DNA of 64,000 nt from Mastigias papua (lineage: Eukaryota; Cnidaria; Scyphozoa; Rhizostomeae; Mastigiidae): positions 10,210,450-10,274,449 of the forward strand of contig OZ025270.1 of NCBI GenBank assembly GCA_964019165.1. The letters run 5' to 3'. Below, one piece after another: positions 45,057-55,844 of this stretch. The notes under the pieces were generated by a model. That model did not search any database. It was not told where the DNA came from and saw only the letters and a list, made by a program, of their open reading frames with translations. How positions within the stretch are numbered: the first letter of the stretch is position 1; every line of letters starts with the position of its first letter. The position numbers and the translations under genes were made by a program.

Positions 45057-46948
45057 ATGGACATTTTTCTTTGGATCGCCATTTTTACGATTGTCAGAGT
45101 TACCGATTCTGAAACAGTCGACGTCAAAGACAAATTACGTACTGATTTGAGCCACATAAAGGATCAACTAAATGGAATGCAGGGTAGTACTGACGAACTT
45201 AAGGAAAGCATAGATGCTTTCAGTAATGGCTTAGACAATTTTCTTAACAAAGACGATGCTGCAGATGTTTTCAACAAGAGATTGAAAAATGCAAAAGCTG
45301 TTGTCGATGGAGCCTTGAAAGCTCTACCGAAATTCAAATCTGGAGATCCAGCTCAAGTAATCAGTGGTATTTTGGACATGACAAGCATGGCGCTGACAAC
45401 ATTTGGGGGTAGGTCTTTTCACTATTCTGTTACAAGTAAAACTGACCACTGGGTAGGAGAAAGCCATTAAAAGTACATAATTCAAATGAATTTACTTTCA
45501 TAGCTGCGTTCCGCTCAATCCATCACAGCTAAGTCCGAACCTAAGAAGAGACCAATGCTCAGAAGGAGCGCTATGTTGTTACAAGGGACTCTAAATTTGC
45601 AGCAGCTACTTTCTCAATAAAAAAAATATTTTAGCTGCATTAAGAACCATCTTTATTCTTTTGTTCCTCTATCTAGATCTTAAACTATCTTTCAGGCCCG
45701 TATGGTGCAGCTGCAGCATTAGTTGTTAATGTTGTAAGCAGCTTGATTGGCCTCTTCATGACAACTCCCAAATCGACCCCCACCCTTGAGAAAGTATTGA
45801 AAGATGCATTAGAAGAGTTTCAGGACGAACAGCACTATAGAAGAATGATTTCATTTGTGGCTACACTTGGAAAGGTTCACTATGGAATCATCGCAAGCCG
45901 CAAAGAAAGCCGGGATATTGAAGGAAATGATCTATCAGATGAGGATGTTACACAACTGAAATCGGAGATAAAACTTTTCGAAACCGATACGCTTTTAGAA
46001 GATGTAAAGCAGAGTATTGCTGATGAAATTGAAAGTGAGAAAGTTTCTGACGCCGAACGTGCTCTTAAAACGCTCAATGTATATTGTAAGCTTTCCATTG
46101 CTGTAGAAGCGGTCCTAATTGAATTTATCAGCTATGTCAAGGAAGAACAAACTGGCAGCAGCCCATCGCCAACATTCACTCACGCGTTTATGGAAAAAAA
46201 GCGAGAACAGGACAAGATCTACTTTGAATTTTTACATTTGCCGAATCTAAAAGAAGCCCTTGTAGCAGCAATATACCAGCATAGTCCTGAGAAATACCCC
46301 CAGCTTCGTGAATACATCGAAGCCATCGAGGTCGATCCTTTACCTGAATCGGGGTTGAAAGAGGGGAAAACCATTTATTTAAGTCCTAAAGAGTGGCCCA
46401 ATTGGCATTTCTACATGTCTAGTGAGAATCATGCTTTGATTTACGGAAGCAAAACAACAAATAATCAAAACGAATTCATCCTTAGAAATGCAACCACTGG
46501 AGAGAAAGGTCGTGAATGGATGATTGAAAATAAATATTATCAAAATCACTTTATCACAGCAAGAAAATTTGAAGGTTGCTTGCCTTTACAAAATCCTGAT
46601 GAGATAGATTATGTTGAAGGGTGGACAATGAGGGATATTAATCACATCAGAAGTAATTGCCCCGCTCAATGCTATGGCACTGGCAAATGTAGTGGATGTT
46701 ACAGTAACTGTTATTCTACGTTCAAGGTCGGTAGACTAAGAAACCTGGTCTCATTTAACTATGTGTGGAGGTTTACAAAATTGAAGTCACCTGGCAGATG
46801 CTCATATTATTTCATTAGTGCCACACAGGAGCAATTTGGTCCAGGATACACACTTTTCATGAAGAACAGCAACAACGGAAACGCTTATTTAAAATATGGC
46901 AATCCAAAAGAGCAAGGTAAGTTCCGTACAACAGAGAGATGCAAGTAG
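45057..46948 (+). CDS. Secreted protein, copy C: paralogue of the gene at 7013-9257; possible pore-forming (toxin-like) family
   Basis: Coding exons 45057-45408 and 45696-46948 (donor GTAGGT, acceptor CTTTCAG, phase 1, intron 287 bp) give 534 residues without internal stops. The ATG at 45057 is chosen because it aligns with the copy A start and opens a signal peptide (MDIFLWIAIFTIVRVTDS). Residues about 20-105 are charged and helical; about 105-140 hold the hydrophobic Gly/Ala segment; the C-terminal third has a Cys cluster (CPAQCYGTGKCSGCYSNC) and ends in a turn-rich stretch. Exon boundary, lengths and motifs match copy A, with most differences conservative, which implies constraint on the protein. 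Likely secreted. A pore-forming role related to jellyfish toxins would fit the domain layout, but homology is not proven from sequence alone. Spliced 5' leader likely. Confidence 0.82.
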
Positions 46949-47126
46949 TGCTTGGAGACATGAAAAGTGAAAATTTGCAATCGTTTATTGAATTGATGTA
47001 TCAAATCATTGATAGCAAACCATGAAAGTGCTGTTTTTTATCTGCATTCTTCTTTGAACATTCCACCTTATCTTTAACAATCTGGAATGATGGAAGGTTA
47101 AACAATTTTCTTATTCGAATTATTAC
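46949..47126 (+). other. 3' flank of copy C, conserved with copy A
   Basis: 'agtgcttggagacat', 'aaatttgcaatcgttta.tgaa', 'aaagtgc', 'catt..accttatctttaacaat' match the complement of 6878-7012 in order. The conserved part is probably 3' UTR. No AATAAA was seen close by. Confidence 0.5.
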
Positions 47127-47195
47127 TAGATCTCAATTATTATTAGTATTATTAGATCTCAATTATTATCAGTATTATTAGATCTCAATTAAGAC
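47127..47195. repeat. Tandem repeat, about 26 bp x 3
   Basis: 'agatctcaattattattagtatt' type units are repeated three times, each starting with agatctcaatta. Confidence 0.7.
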
Positions 47196-47394
47196 TAGCC
47201 GGTGAACATGACATGGCTTATGCACAAAAAAAGAAAGGTAGCTGCGAATCCAACTGGGGATTCCCATATCATGGAAGATGTTTCTTTACAGACTAGGCTA
47301 TCAAGCGGTAACCACGCTAATTTGTGTATTAAAGAAATAGCTGATGAATTACATGAACTGCTCATTAAAGTTCTTGTAGCAATGTTTTCAATGC

Positions 47395-48560
47395 TCAGTG
47401 CTGACAAATTCTTCTTTTATTTAAAAACTTGTTGAATTCCTCTTCAGTGAATGTGGTTTCATAAATTTCTCCGGCTTTGGCTTCAATCTTCTGTGCTACA
47501 GACTTCATCTTTATATATTCACGCCCAAAATGCAAAAACTTCATCCATCTTAGGTACTGCTCCGTTCTGCTTACGATTCCCTTCCATATATTGACAGTAC
47601 CTACCCTGATTTCTTCTAAGTACATTGGTATCTCTTCATGGGCTATCTCTCGGTTTGGTTCTGTTTCGTCAAAGCTTCAAACATCTGAATTCCTCTTGGC
47701 AAAATTCGTTTGGTATGTGGATTTGGCTGTTCTTGTTTAAAAAGTCTTGTTGCTTTTTCTTTAACTATTCCAGGCTTTCTCTTGTTGCTTTTCGTTTGGC
47801 CTTCCTTCTATGGATTTCGATTAAGACTCTAGCTCCCATTTGCCTACATCATTTTATTTTCTCCTCAAGAACTCTAATTCGTCTGTTTCCTCACTTTCAT
47901 TTCTCCATTTCTTTTCAGCATCTCATTTAATACTCAATCGTTCTTCAATTCTTCTCTACAGTACGCCAATTACGGTGCGTATGTAATGATACTCCAAGTT
48001 CCTATGAGTTAACATACGCCAAAGAACAACGCAAGTCTTTCTCAATAGACTTCTTAATTATACAACTCAATTCTACCATACACACTTTGTCTATTCACTA
48101 ACTGCCATGGCAATTTTATTGTCCTCCATTTTTCCACTTCCTTCTCTTACTTTCTCTCTACCACTTCTAGCCAAATCACGTGAGCCTAATCACATGACAT
48201 ATGCTACTTTTAATTCTCTTTCAACGTTCCTTACTTCCTCACGCGTACGAACAAATGTGCTTTCCTCCAAATTCTCTTCAAGTATGTTGTTTGCCCTTCT
48301 TGTTTCTCCTTCTCTTAAATTAGTAACTTTGTTAAGACGATCTGTCTCTTCTAGTTGCTCACCTGTCGTTGTAAACCATTATCATTTCTCTACGCTCGTC
48401 AGCTTCCAATTCATCAACGTGACAAAGAGGCCTTTGATTCTTCTGTTGCTGTGTTTCTCATTAATTTGTTGCATCTCTGTTCCACCTTCAGCTCATTCAA
48501 TTTCTTTTTTGTCTACTCTCTCTACTTCAGTTATCTTCTCCCTTTTTCTGACGTAGATAG
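47395..48560 (-). pseudogene. Decayed charged/coiled-coil reading frame, probably retroelement-derived
   Basis: The minus strand shows long Glu/Lys/Arg-rich stretches in shifting frames, for example 'EEIRVGTVNIWKGIVSRTEQ' (47625-47550), KIEAKAGEIYETTFTEEEFN and 'TREEVRNVERELKVAYVM' (about 48245-48190). The plus-strand frames here (48107-48681) are their low-complexity mirror. It might be a LINE ORF1 or another transposon protein; I do not recognise it. Confidence 0.3.
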
Positions 48561-48599
48561 AAGTCAATCCTCCCCTTCACAAAAATTGGTGTTGCATTT

Positions 48600-48818
48600 A
48601 ACCTTACCTCTACTCTGGATATTTGTTTTATCTTCCGTGATATTTCGATGGCATTTGACCGTATGTGGCATAAAGGTCTAATAATACAAGCTAAGTCGGT
48701 GTATCCCTTACTCAGTTTTCTTGCGAATAAAAAAACAGCGGACGCTCCTGCATAATAACACATCAAATTTGGGTACAGTATCGTTCGGCATCCCTCAAGG
48801 ATCTATCTTAAGGCCAAT
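48600..48818 (+). pseudogene. LINE reverse transcriptase fragment
   Basis: 'FRDISMAFDRMWHKGLI' (about 48630-48685; normally LDISKAFDRVWH.GL) is followed, after an internal deletion, by 'FGIPQGSILRP' (about 48783-48815; normally AGVPQGSVLGP). A small MITE begins directly after it. Confidence 0.75.
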
Positions 48819-49045
48819 CACCACCAGACGATTTTTGTGACGATCGACTGAAAGCTTCTCGATGGCTTATACGCAGTGGGATCGTCCAGCTATTGATGAA
48901 AAGTAAAAACCAGTTTAACTTCTCATCGGACGGTTGAGGACCTCATTGACGATCTCATTAATGATTCAGTTTCCTACTGCACATGTGTCACCTGGCAGTT
49001 CCAGACGACTTTTATGACAATCTTCATAAAAACCATCTAGTGGAG
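48819..49045. mobile_element. Small MITE with terminal inverted repeats, about 227 bp
   Basis: The left end 'caccaccagacgatttttgt' and the complement of the right end 'ctccactagatggtttttat' pair over about 26 bp. A second 'ccagacgacttttatgac' block lies near the right end. It interrupts the LINE fragment after the PQGS box. Confidence 0.5.
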
Positions 49046-49099
49046 ATCGGCCCTTAGGACCTATCGCCTTTCGGATACATACCAATACTCTGTCAGAAA

Positions 49100-52000
49100 A
49101 TAGGCAAATGCAATTTGAAGCTATTCCCTGGTCATGTATCACTTTTTGCTGTTGTCCGTGAAACTGATCAAGCTACTATGCTATTAAATTACGACTTAAG
49201 GATTATAGAATTGTGGGGTACAAATGGAGAACGTCTTTTGATCCTGACCCTGTGAAGCAAGCAATGGAAGTTATAATCTCCAGGAAAAACACTACGGTAC
49301 ATCATAGTGCTATCCTTTTGAATGACTCATAAGAACTATCAGCTAAAGAATTATCAGGTATAGACATTCCTAATAGCATCGAATATGGCATTGTTGAAAT
49401 AAATGTATCAGTGGATCAATTAAGAAGTCGAGAGATGATGACGTTGATGTTGAAACTTTGCTTGCAGACGCTAATCAGAGATATGAAGATCTAAAAGTTG
49501 GAACAACTTTACACAGTGAAGAAAATAAGAAATCTCCATAGACTCTTTTCCTGGTAAACTACATGAATCAAGTGCAATGCCTTCTTAATTTTATCAAAGC
49601 GTCTAGAGTGACAAGCTGGAAATTACATCTTGCAAGCTACGAAAGTCTAGTGACAATCTTTTTTGCCCACGATTTATACAAGTATGCCAGACTAACACCC
49701 TACTATCTAGCTGAGATGTCAAGCCTTGCGTTTTCTGATCCTGAGACATGGAAGATGCTAGAGGAAGGAAATATATTGGTATTCAAATCAAACATATCCT
49801 TCTGTGGCTTGGGTGTTGACCATGCTCTGAAGCAAGAAATCAGGAGCCTTAAAGTTATGGGAGGAATAATTCGAATAACGCAGAATGACAAAGCTCTGAC
49901 CAGATATCTGCTTACAGCATCAGAAATCACTCGTCTTGTTAAAGATTTTTGGAATGGCTCTGTTGAAATGAAAGGAAGAAAAGAGCACTACCAATTGATA
50001 AAGCCCCGCAGAAAACGTGTTTTCGATAATATTTCTTTAGTAAAAGATGGAATAACACATCATGTCAATAACCCCTTTTCTAGTGACCAAATAGAACTAA
50101 TAAACATGTTCTCTAACGCTGTTATTTCAGAGACCTCTCGGGAGCATATTACAGAAAGGGATAGCATAGGCCAAACTGCCTATCAAAAGTTCGTGCATGA
50201 CCGACTTCTTTCCACGTCTGAGCAATCTCTCTGGGATCCAATAAAGAAACTAAACCTGAAGATGTTCAAAGACAATGGTAAAAAAGTCAAGTGTAAGCTG
50301 GGGAAGAAGGTCGTGGAACTGAATGAGGAGAGATCATTGGTAACACGCTTGATTTTGATACTGAAAGCAAGACCAGAGATCATAGGTATCTCTGAAGCGA
50401 TAGGAGAGTACGAGTTTACTGCCATACCAAGATCACTGTTCACATCTGATGGTCTTCGCAACATTCCGACGGATAAAAGTGAAATAATGTCAGCAACGGA
50501 AATTCAAGCAGATATAACTATTCCCGTAAATAATAGCCAAGTTTCAAAAGTTGCAGTTATCGATGGCATGTTTCATCATCATCATCAAATCATATTTTTA
50601 CACAGAAACCCTATCAGCTAACTGAGATACAAAGAAAAGGAAATTAACATTAAATTGTAACTTCAGGTATAATGCTGGTCTTTCCAGAGATCGTGCTTCG
50701 GGAGGGAATGCTAATTTTGCAGGTATTCCTTCAATTTCTTTTTGAACGTGGTAATCGTGGAACTCGTTTTTATTTATATTGGGATTTCGTTCCACGTCTG
50801 TGCACCACAATAGAAAAAAATTCTTTTTGGAGAATTCTAAGTTTTGCCTTGGAATGTCTAGGTCAAGGTAACTTCTTGTTGAATAGTCTGATATTTGGGA
50901 CCTAGTGGCAAGTCTTCCTTTCAAACTGTCGGGGCAGAGGCCATTTATTTTTTTGTAGATCATAACTGCCCTGTCAAATTTTATCAAATTTGAGACAGAA
51001 AGCCAATTGCACCTCCACCCGTCCTTTAATCTTGAGCCTTCTATTAGTATGCGGGCTCTGTTTTGTAAGCGCTGAAGGTGATCCAGCTTTGTGTTGGACA
51101 ATTTCCCCCATAGTTCATCATTGTATCTCAAATGACTCTCAAGCAATGTCTTATAGACCTGATCCAGTTTAGATTGCGGGAGTATATTCTTTAGTTTCCA
51201 CAGGGACGAGAGAGCATTTTTTATTTTACCTTTAAGGCTTTTATAAAGGTTGAGGTTCAGAGCCTCAAGAAAGACGGTAGCGTAAAAACATGTTCAGATC
51301 TGGCAAAATTATTTGGAAGAAAAATGCAAAAGAAAACAAATTCGTACGACGAGGTCAGAATACTTTTTGACCGATATTTGGACAACTCTTTAAAGGATCA
51401 AACACGAGCAAAGCGAGCCAGAGGTACCCCTCCTGTAAAATTTCAAATAACAGACAACATGGACATAACAAACATCGGCATGACTACACTTTTGTCTCAT
51501 AAGCAAACCAAGGATCAGCTAACGTTATTACTTCAAAAGAACATCGTGAAAGAAGCTGAGTCGAGCCGAAAGGTGATAGTATGTGTAGCTGGCTCTGAAG
51601 CAAAGACCAATAGGCCTGATTTTATGGATGCAACCATGCTAAAGCATGACCATGAAGAAGCAGATACTTTGATACCATTGCATTGCCTTGATGCAGCTAA
51701 TTCCAGGCCTGGTTGCAGTATTGATGTCTTCACAGTGGATACTGACGTGTACGTCTTGTTGGTGTAGATATTTAGTTCATTACCACCTTGCAAGCTATAC
51801 ATGCATGCTGGTAGAGGAAAATCTTCCCGAGTCCTTGATATTGAAGAATGCTGCAGAAACTTGGGATCAAGAAAATGTAACGCGCTCCTTAGAATGCACG
51901 CATTCACAGGCTCGGACTGGGGAGGCAAATTCTCAGGGATTACAAAAAGAAAATGGATGAAATTATTTCTGGATTTGGGTGACAGCGATGAAATATTAGA

Positions 52001-52538
52001 CGCCCTTGGATATTTGGGAGAATCATTGGAGGACCCCACCACTAAACTTCTCGAAATCATGGAGAAATTTGTATGCAGCGCATATTCTTCGAATACCAAA
52101 TGTTCCTCATTGAAGAAACTTCGATGGGAACTCTTCCGTACCGGGGAAGAGAATGAAAAGCTGCCTCCAACAAAATCCTCATTCATTCCTCACATCCAGC
52201 GATCAAATTACCTTAGCTATATCTGGAAAAATTGCAAGTCACCTGAAATTAATGTTCCATCTCCTGTTGGTCATGGGTCGGAAGACAACGATGGCTTGAT
52301 TACACCGATAATGTGCCTAAGAAGTCCAGCCCCGAAGGCACTCCTAGAACTGATCAAGTGTGGCTGTAAGGGTAAATGCGAGAAACGGCAATGTAGTTGT
52401 GTGCGAAGCAATCTCACTTGCACACCAGCATGTTTGTGTGGAGACTGCCATAATCAAGATGGAAATACAGCTAAAGTAGTTGATGGTGAAATTGGTGATG
52501 AAATCAATTCAGATGACACTGATGACGAAGGATTTTAA
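49100..52538 (+). pseudogene. CXC-domain (tesmin/TSO1-like) protein gene copy, disrupted
   Basis: Coding similarity begins near 49230 (AMEVIISRKNTTVHHSAILL), passes frameshifts near 49400-49560, and continues in the open frame 49563-50570 (FFAHDLYKYARLTPYYLAEM, 'ALKQEIRSLKVMGG'). A minus-strand LINE interrupts it at 50571-51248, right after VAVIDGM. Coding resumes 51249-51767 with EVQSLKKDGSVKTCSDLAKL, reaches a stop after VDTDVYVLLV, shifts frame, and runs 51780-52538 (LLRMHAFTGSDWGGKFSGIT) to a CXC motif at about 52356-52448 (CGCKGKC...CSC...C...CLCGDC) and an acidic tail. CXC domains bind DNA through two Cys-rich zinc clusters. I recall this domain layout from multi-copy, intron-poor genes in marine invertebrates; their function is unknown. 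This copy is dead. Confidence 0.7.
50571..51248 (-). mobile_element. 5'-truncated LINE inserted antisense in the CXC gene
   Basis: The minus strand reads 'LSSLWKLKNILPQSKLDQVY' (about 51215-51155), LESHLRYNDELWGKLSNTKL, LQRLQNRARILIEGSRLKDG, 'FDRAVMIYKKINGLCPDSL', then a frameshift at the poly-A run near 50815 before the terminal WNEIP-type block. The 3' end is a GAT-repeat tail (complement of catcatcatcatc at 50575-50587). Left and right junctions are set by the interrupted CXC frame; no convincing target duplication. Same family as the LINE at 22745-23600. Confidence 0.85.
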
Positions 52539-52699
52539 GTCTGACTGTTTAACTTAGTGAAATTTACTTGCAAGAAATTGAAAATTGCCCAAATTCATAT
52601 GAATTATTTTTGACAATCTTCCTCTAAATGCACTGACATCCCAAACAGCTTAATTCATAGCTATCCTTATTTATTTTCTCCATCCACTGAGAACCCTTC

Positions 52700-55612
52700 A
52701 CTGGAAATGTTGGTGATTTGATCAGCACCTTTGAAATTACAAAATGCTGGAAAGCTTATGCTTAGAAATTCGAAGACCAATACCACTAAAAAGAGCATGC
52801 TTCAAAGTATAAAATTAACTTTAAGTTTCAATTTTGACACGAAAATTCAGCGGGGACTACATATCCACACAAAAGTGAGCGCACTACTAGGGATCTACCG
52901 TCCTCCCTCCCAAAATGAAAGAGAATTTTTGATGAACTTGATAAAGTTTTAGATACATGTACCGTAAAGTCCAACAATTTCATTGTGATTGGTGATTTCA
53001 GTATAGAGGAAGATTCCGATGCTATATCTAAATTCATGAATCTGTATGGGTTAGCTAATTTAGTTAAGGTTCCTACTTGTTTTAAGTCAGACAATCCACG
53101 TTGTATTGATTTGATATTAACTAATAACCGAAAATGTTTTAAAGACACAAGAACAATTGAGACTGGATTGTCTGACTTCCATTCCATGATTGTGATTGTA
53201 GTTGAAAGTAGCTTCATAAAGAGAGGCTCTAGGAAAATTACTTATCGTGACTACAAAAAATGTGATCCCTCAAAATTGAAAGAAGATCCTAGAAAAGAAC
53301 TAGTTAAGCATAGCTCTTACTGTAAGAAATTTGAAACTTTCAACGCTATAGTTACTGGTGTGCTGGCTTTTCATGCACCAATAAAGAAAAAGACTGTTAG
53401 AGCAGATGATGGCCCATTTATGACCAAAATACTCAGCAAGGCAATCATGAGTAGAACCCGACTTAGGAATATATATTGCAAAGATCGTACTGTTGAGAAT
53501 TTGAAAGCTTTCAAAAAGCAACGAAATAAAACTGTGAAAATATTGCGACAAGCTAAAAAGGATTACTATAAGGGTCTTGACATCAAGAACTTGAATGCGA
53601 CGAACAAGACGGATAATAGAAAATTTTGGATATCAGTAAAACCCCATTTCAATGACAAGGTTAAAACTTCCTCGGCAATTGTATTGATGGAAAATGATGA
53701 GATTGTTTCGGAAGACAGAGCTGTTGCAAATATATTGAATGACTATTTTAGTAATATCACAAAATCCCTGAATATTGCAGACAATAATGAAAACATAGCA
53801 ACTGGTTATGAGATTTCAGATCCAGTTACTGCTGACATCGAAAAATACCGCTCTCGCCCTAGTGTAATGTTGATAAAAGGCCACTATGAAAATGTTGAAG
53901 TTTTCAACTTTAGATGGGCCTCAGTTGTAGAGTTTCGTGAGCAAGTTGAGAACCTCGATGCTAAAAAGGCCTCGCCTATTCATGGTAGTATTCCCGCCAA
54001 GATTATTAATGATAGTGTTGACATAGTTGCCCCCCACCTGCTAGACCTCTTCAATAAAAGTGTGCACGGAAACTTTTTCCCTGATGAAGTGAAAGACGTT
54101 GATGCTAGTGCGGTTTCCAAACTAGTGACTCATTTCACAAAAAGAATAATTATAAACCAATAACAGCATTACCGTCTGTCTCTAAAGTTTTTGAGAGACT
54201 CTTGGCTAATCAAATGTTACCTTTTCTGAACAAATTTCTCTCACCTAAAATTTGTGGCTATCGACAGGGGTACAACACCCAGCATGCTTTGCTGAAATTG
54301 GTGGAAACTTGTAAGAAGGCCTTAGACAACAAAGGCTTTGTCGGAGCAGTCTTAATGGACTTATCCAAGGCATTTGATTGTCTCAACCACGAACTTTTGC
54401 TTGCTAAATTGAATGCATACGGCTTTAGTGCAAATGCCATACAAATGATGCATAGCTATCTAACAGGTAGAAGGCAACGAGTCAAAGTAAGTGGCTCATT
54501 CAGCTCTTGGAAAGAAATTAAATTAGGCGTCCCCCAAGGATCTGTTCTAGGGCCTCTCTTCTTTAACATATTTATTAATGACATTTCTCTTTTGCTAAAT
54601 GAGACTGAAAATCTGTAATTACGCAGACGATACGACTATTTATTGTTCACACAAAGAGTTACAGGAGGTTACCCTAAGACTAGAAAATGATACTGTTAAA
54701 CTAAGCAGTTGGTTTGCAGAAAACGTTATGAAACTGATTGAAGAAAAATGCCACCTCCTAGTATTTGGTGAGAAAGACATAGAAATCTCAATAAATATTG
54801 GTACCTCTGTGATCAAAGATAGCAAAGAAGAAAAAATTTTTTGGCGTTCTAATTGACCAAACAACTGAATTTCAAGCAACATTTAAAGCAACATTTAAAT
54901 TCAGTTTGTAGGAAGACAAGCCAGAAGCTTCATGCTCTTACAAGGGCCTCAACTTATATGCCTAAAGAAAAAACTAGAATGGTCATGAAAGCCTTTATAA
55001 TGTCCCAGTTTAGCTACTGTCCGATGATATGGATGTTTCACGATAGACATGTTCACGCAAAAATTAACCATATTCACGAAAGAGCACTACGAATAGCATT
55101 TCAAGATCGGACCTCTAGTTTTGAAGAACTGTTAATTACAGATAATTCAGTCTCCATTCATCAACGTAATCTGCAATTGCTTGTCACAGAAATTTACCGA
55201 ACAAGGATAAATCTAAATCCCTCCTTTATGAGGGAAATTTTCTTGGAGAGAGAGATACATTATAACTTAAGAGTTAATAACAACGTATACGCACATAAAC
55301 CTAGGACTTCAGCCTATGGATTAGAAAAAGTAAGCTTCTTAGGGCAAAATCTTTGTAGAGACTTACCATTTCATATAAAGGAGTCCCTAACTGTAAAACA
55401 TTTTAAAAAAGAAATTAAGTTTTGGAATTTTACTTGTAACTGCAGATTATATAAGAGCTATATTGTAAACCTAGGTTATATTTAGTTCATTAACATGTTA
55501 ATTGGCTTTAAATATTGTAATTTATTAAGTATTAATTATGGTTAGCATTAATTAGCGCATAGCTATCACCTACGCCAACCTTAAATAAAGAATTTATTAT
55601 TATATTTATTAT
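52700..55612 (+). pseudogene. Long LINE (CR1/L2-like): endonuclease, reverse transcriptase, C-terminus, 3' tail
   Basis: 5'-truncated in the endonuclease. LGIYRPPSQNEREFL (about 52886-52930), a frameshift, then NFIVIGDFSIEED (52975-53015), TCFKSDNPRCIDLILTN and GLSDFHSMIVIV (catalytic SDH region altered to SDFH, about 53167-53200). Linker to about 54090; a frameshift near 54090-54150; then 54160-54600 with LSKAFDCLNHELLLAKLNAY, VPQGSVLGPLFF and NYADDTTIY (catalytic, 54617-54643). A frameshift near 54840 leads to the C-terminal region (54853-55485). Ends with AATAAA (55585) and an ATT-rich tail to 55612. Three or four frameshifts; otherwise the best-preserved LINE here. Confidence 0.85.
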
Positions 55613-55844
55613 TATAAATCACAATTGCAAAGTTTTGGCAGCAAGAGATGGGTGAATTCAGAGAGAGAATTCACAATCTGGTTCTATATTTCACAGTCAC
55701 AGGCAGAGGTTTGACTCGAATGACCAGTAAGGGCACTTCGACCTTGGAAAGTAATGGCAACCTACTTAGATTATAAACGCCAAGAAACCCACATGAATAC
55801 AAATTTAAAAACGCACGATATGAGATCCAACAGGGGCCCCTACC
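55613..55844. other. No recognised feature
   Basis: Short spacer between two LINE relics; no motif recognised. Confidence 0.4.

Noticed and set aside
47477..48681. Several plus-strand frames of 76-149 codons
   Set aside because: Ser/Leu/Phe-rich low-complexity translations opposite a Glu/Lys-rich minus-strand relic; no motif in the plus direction.
51533..52186. 217-codon minus-strand frame
   Set aside because: It is the antisense shadow of the CXC gene coding sequence on the plus strand.
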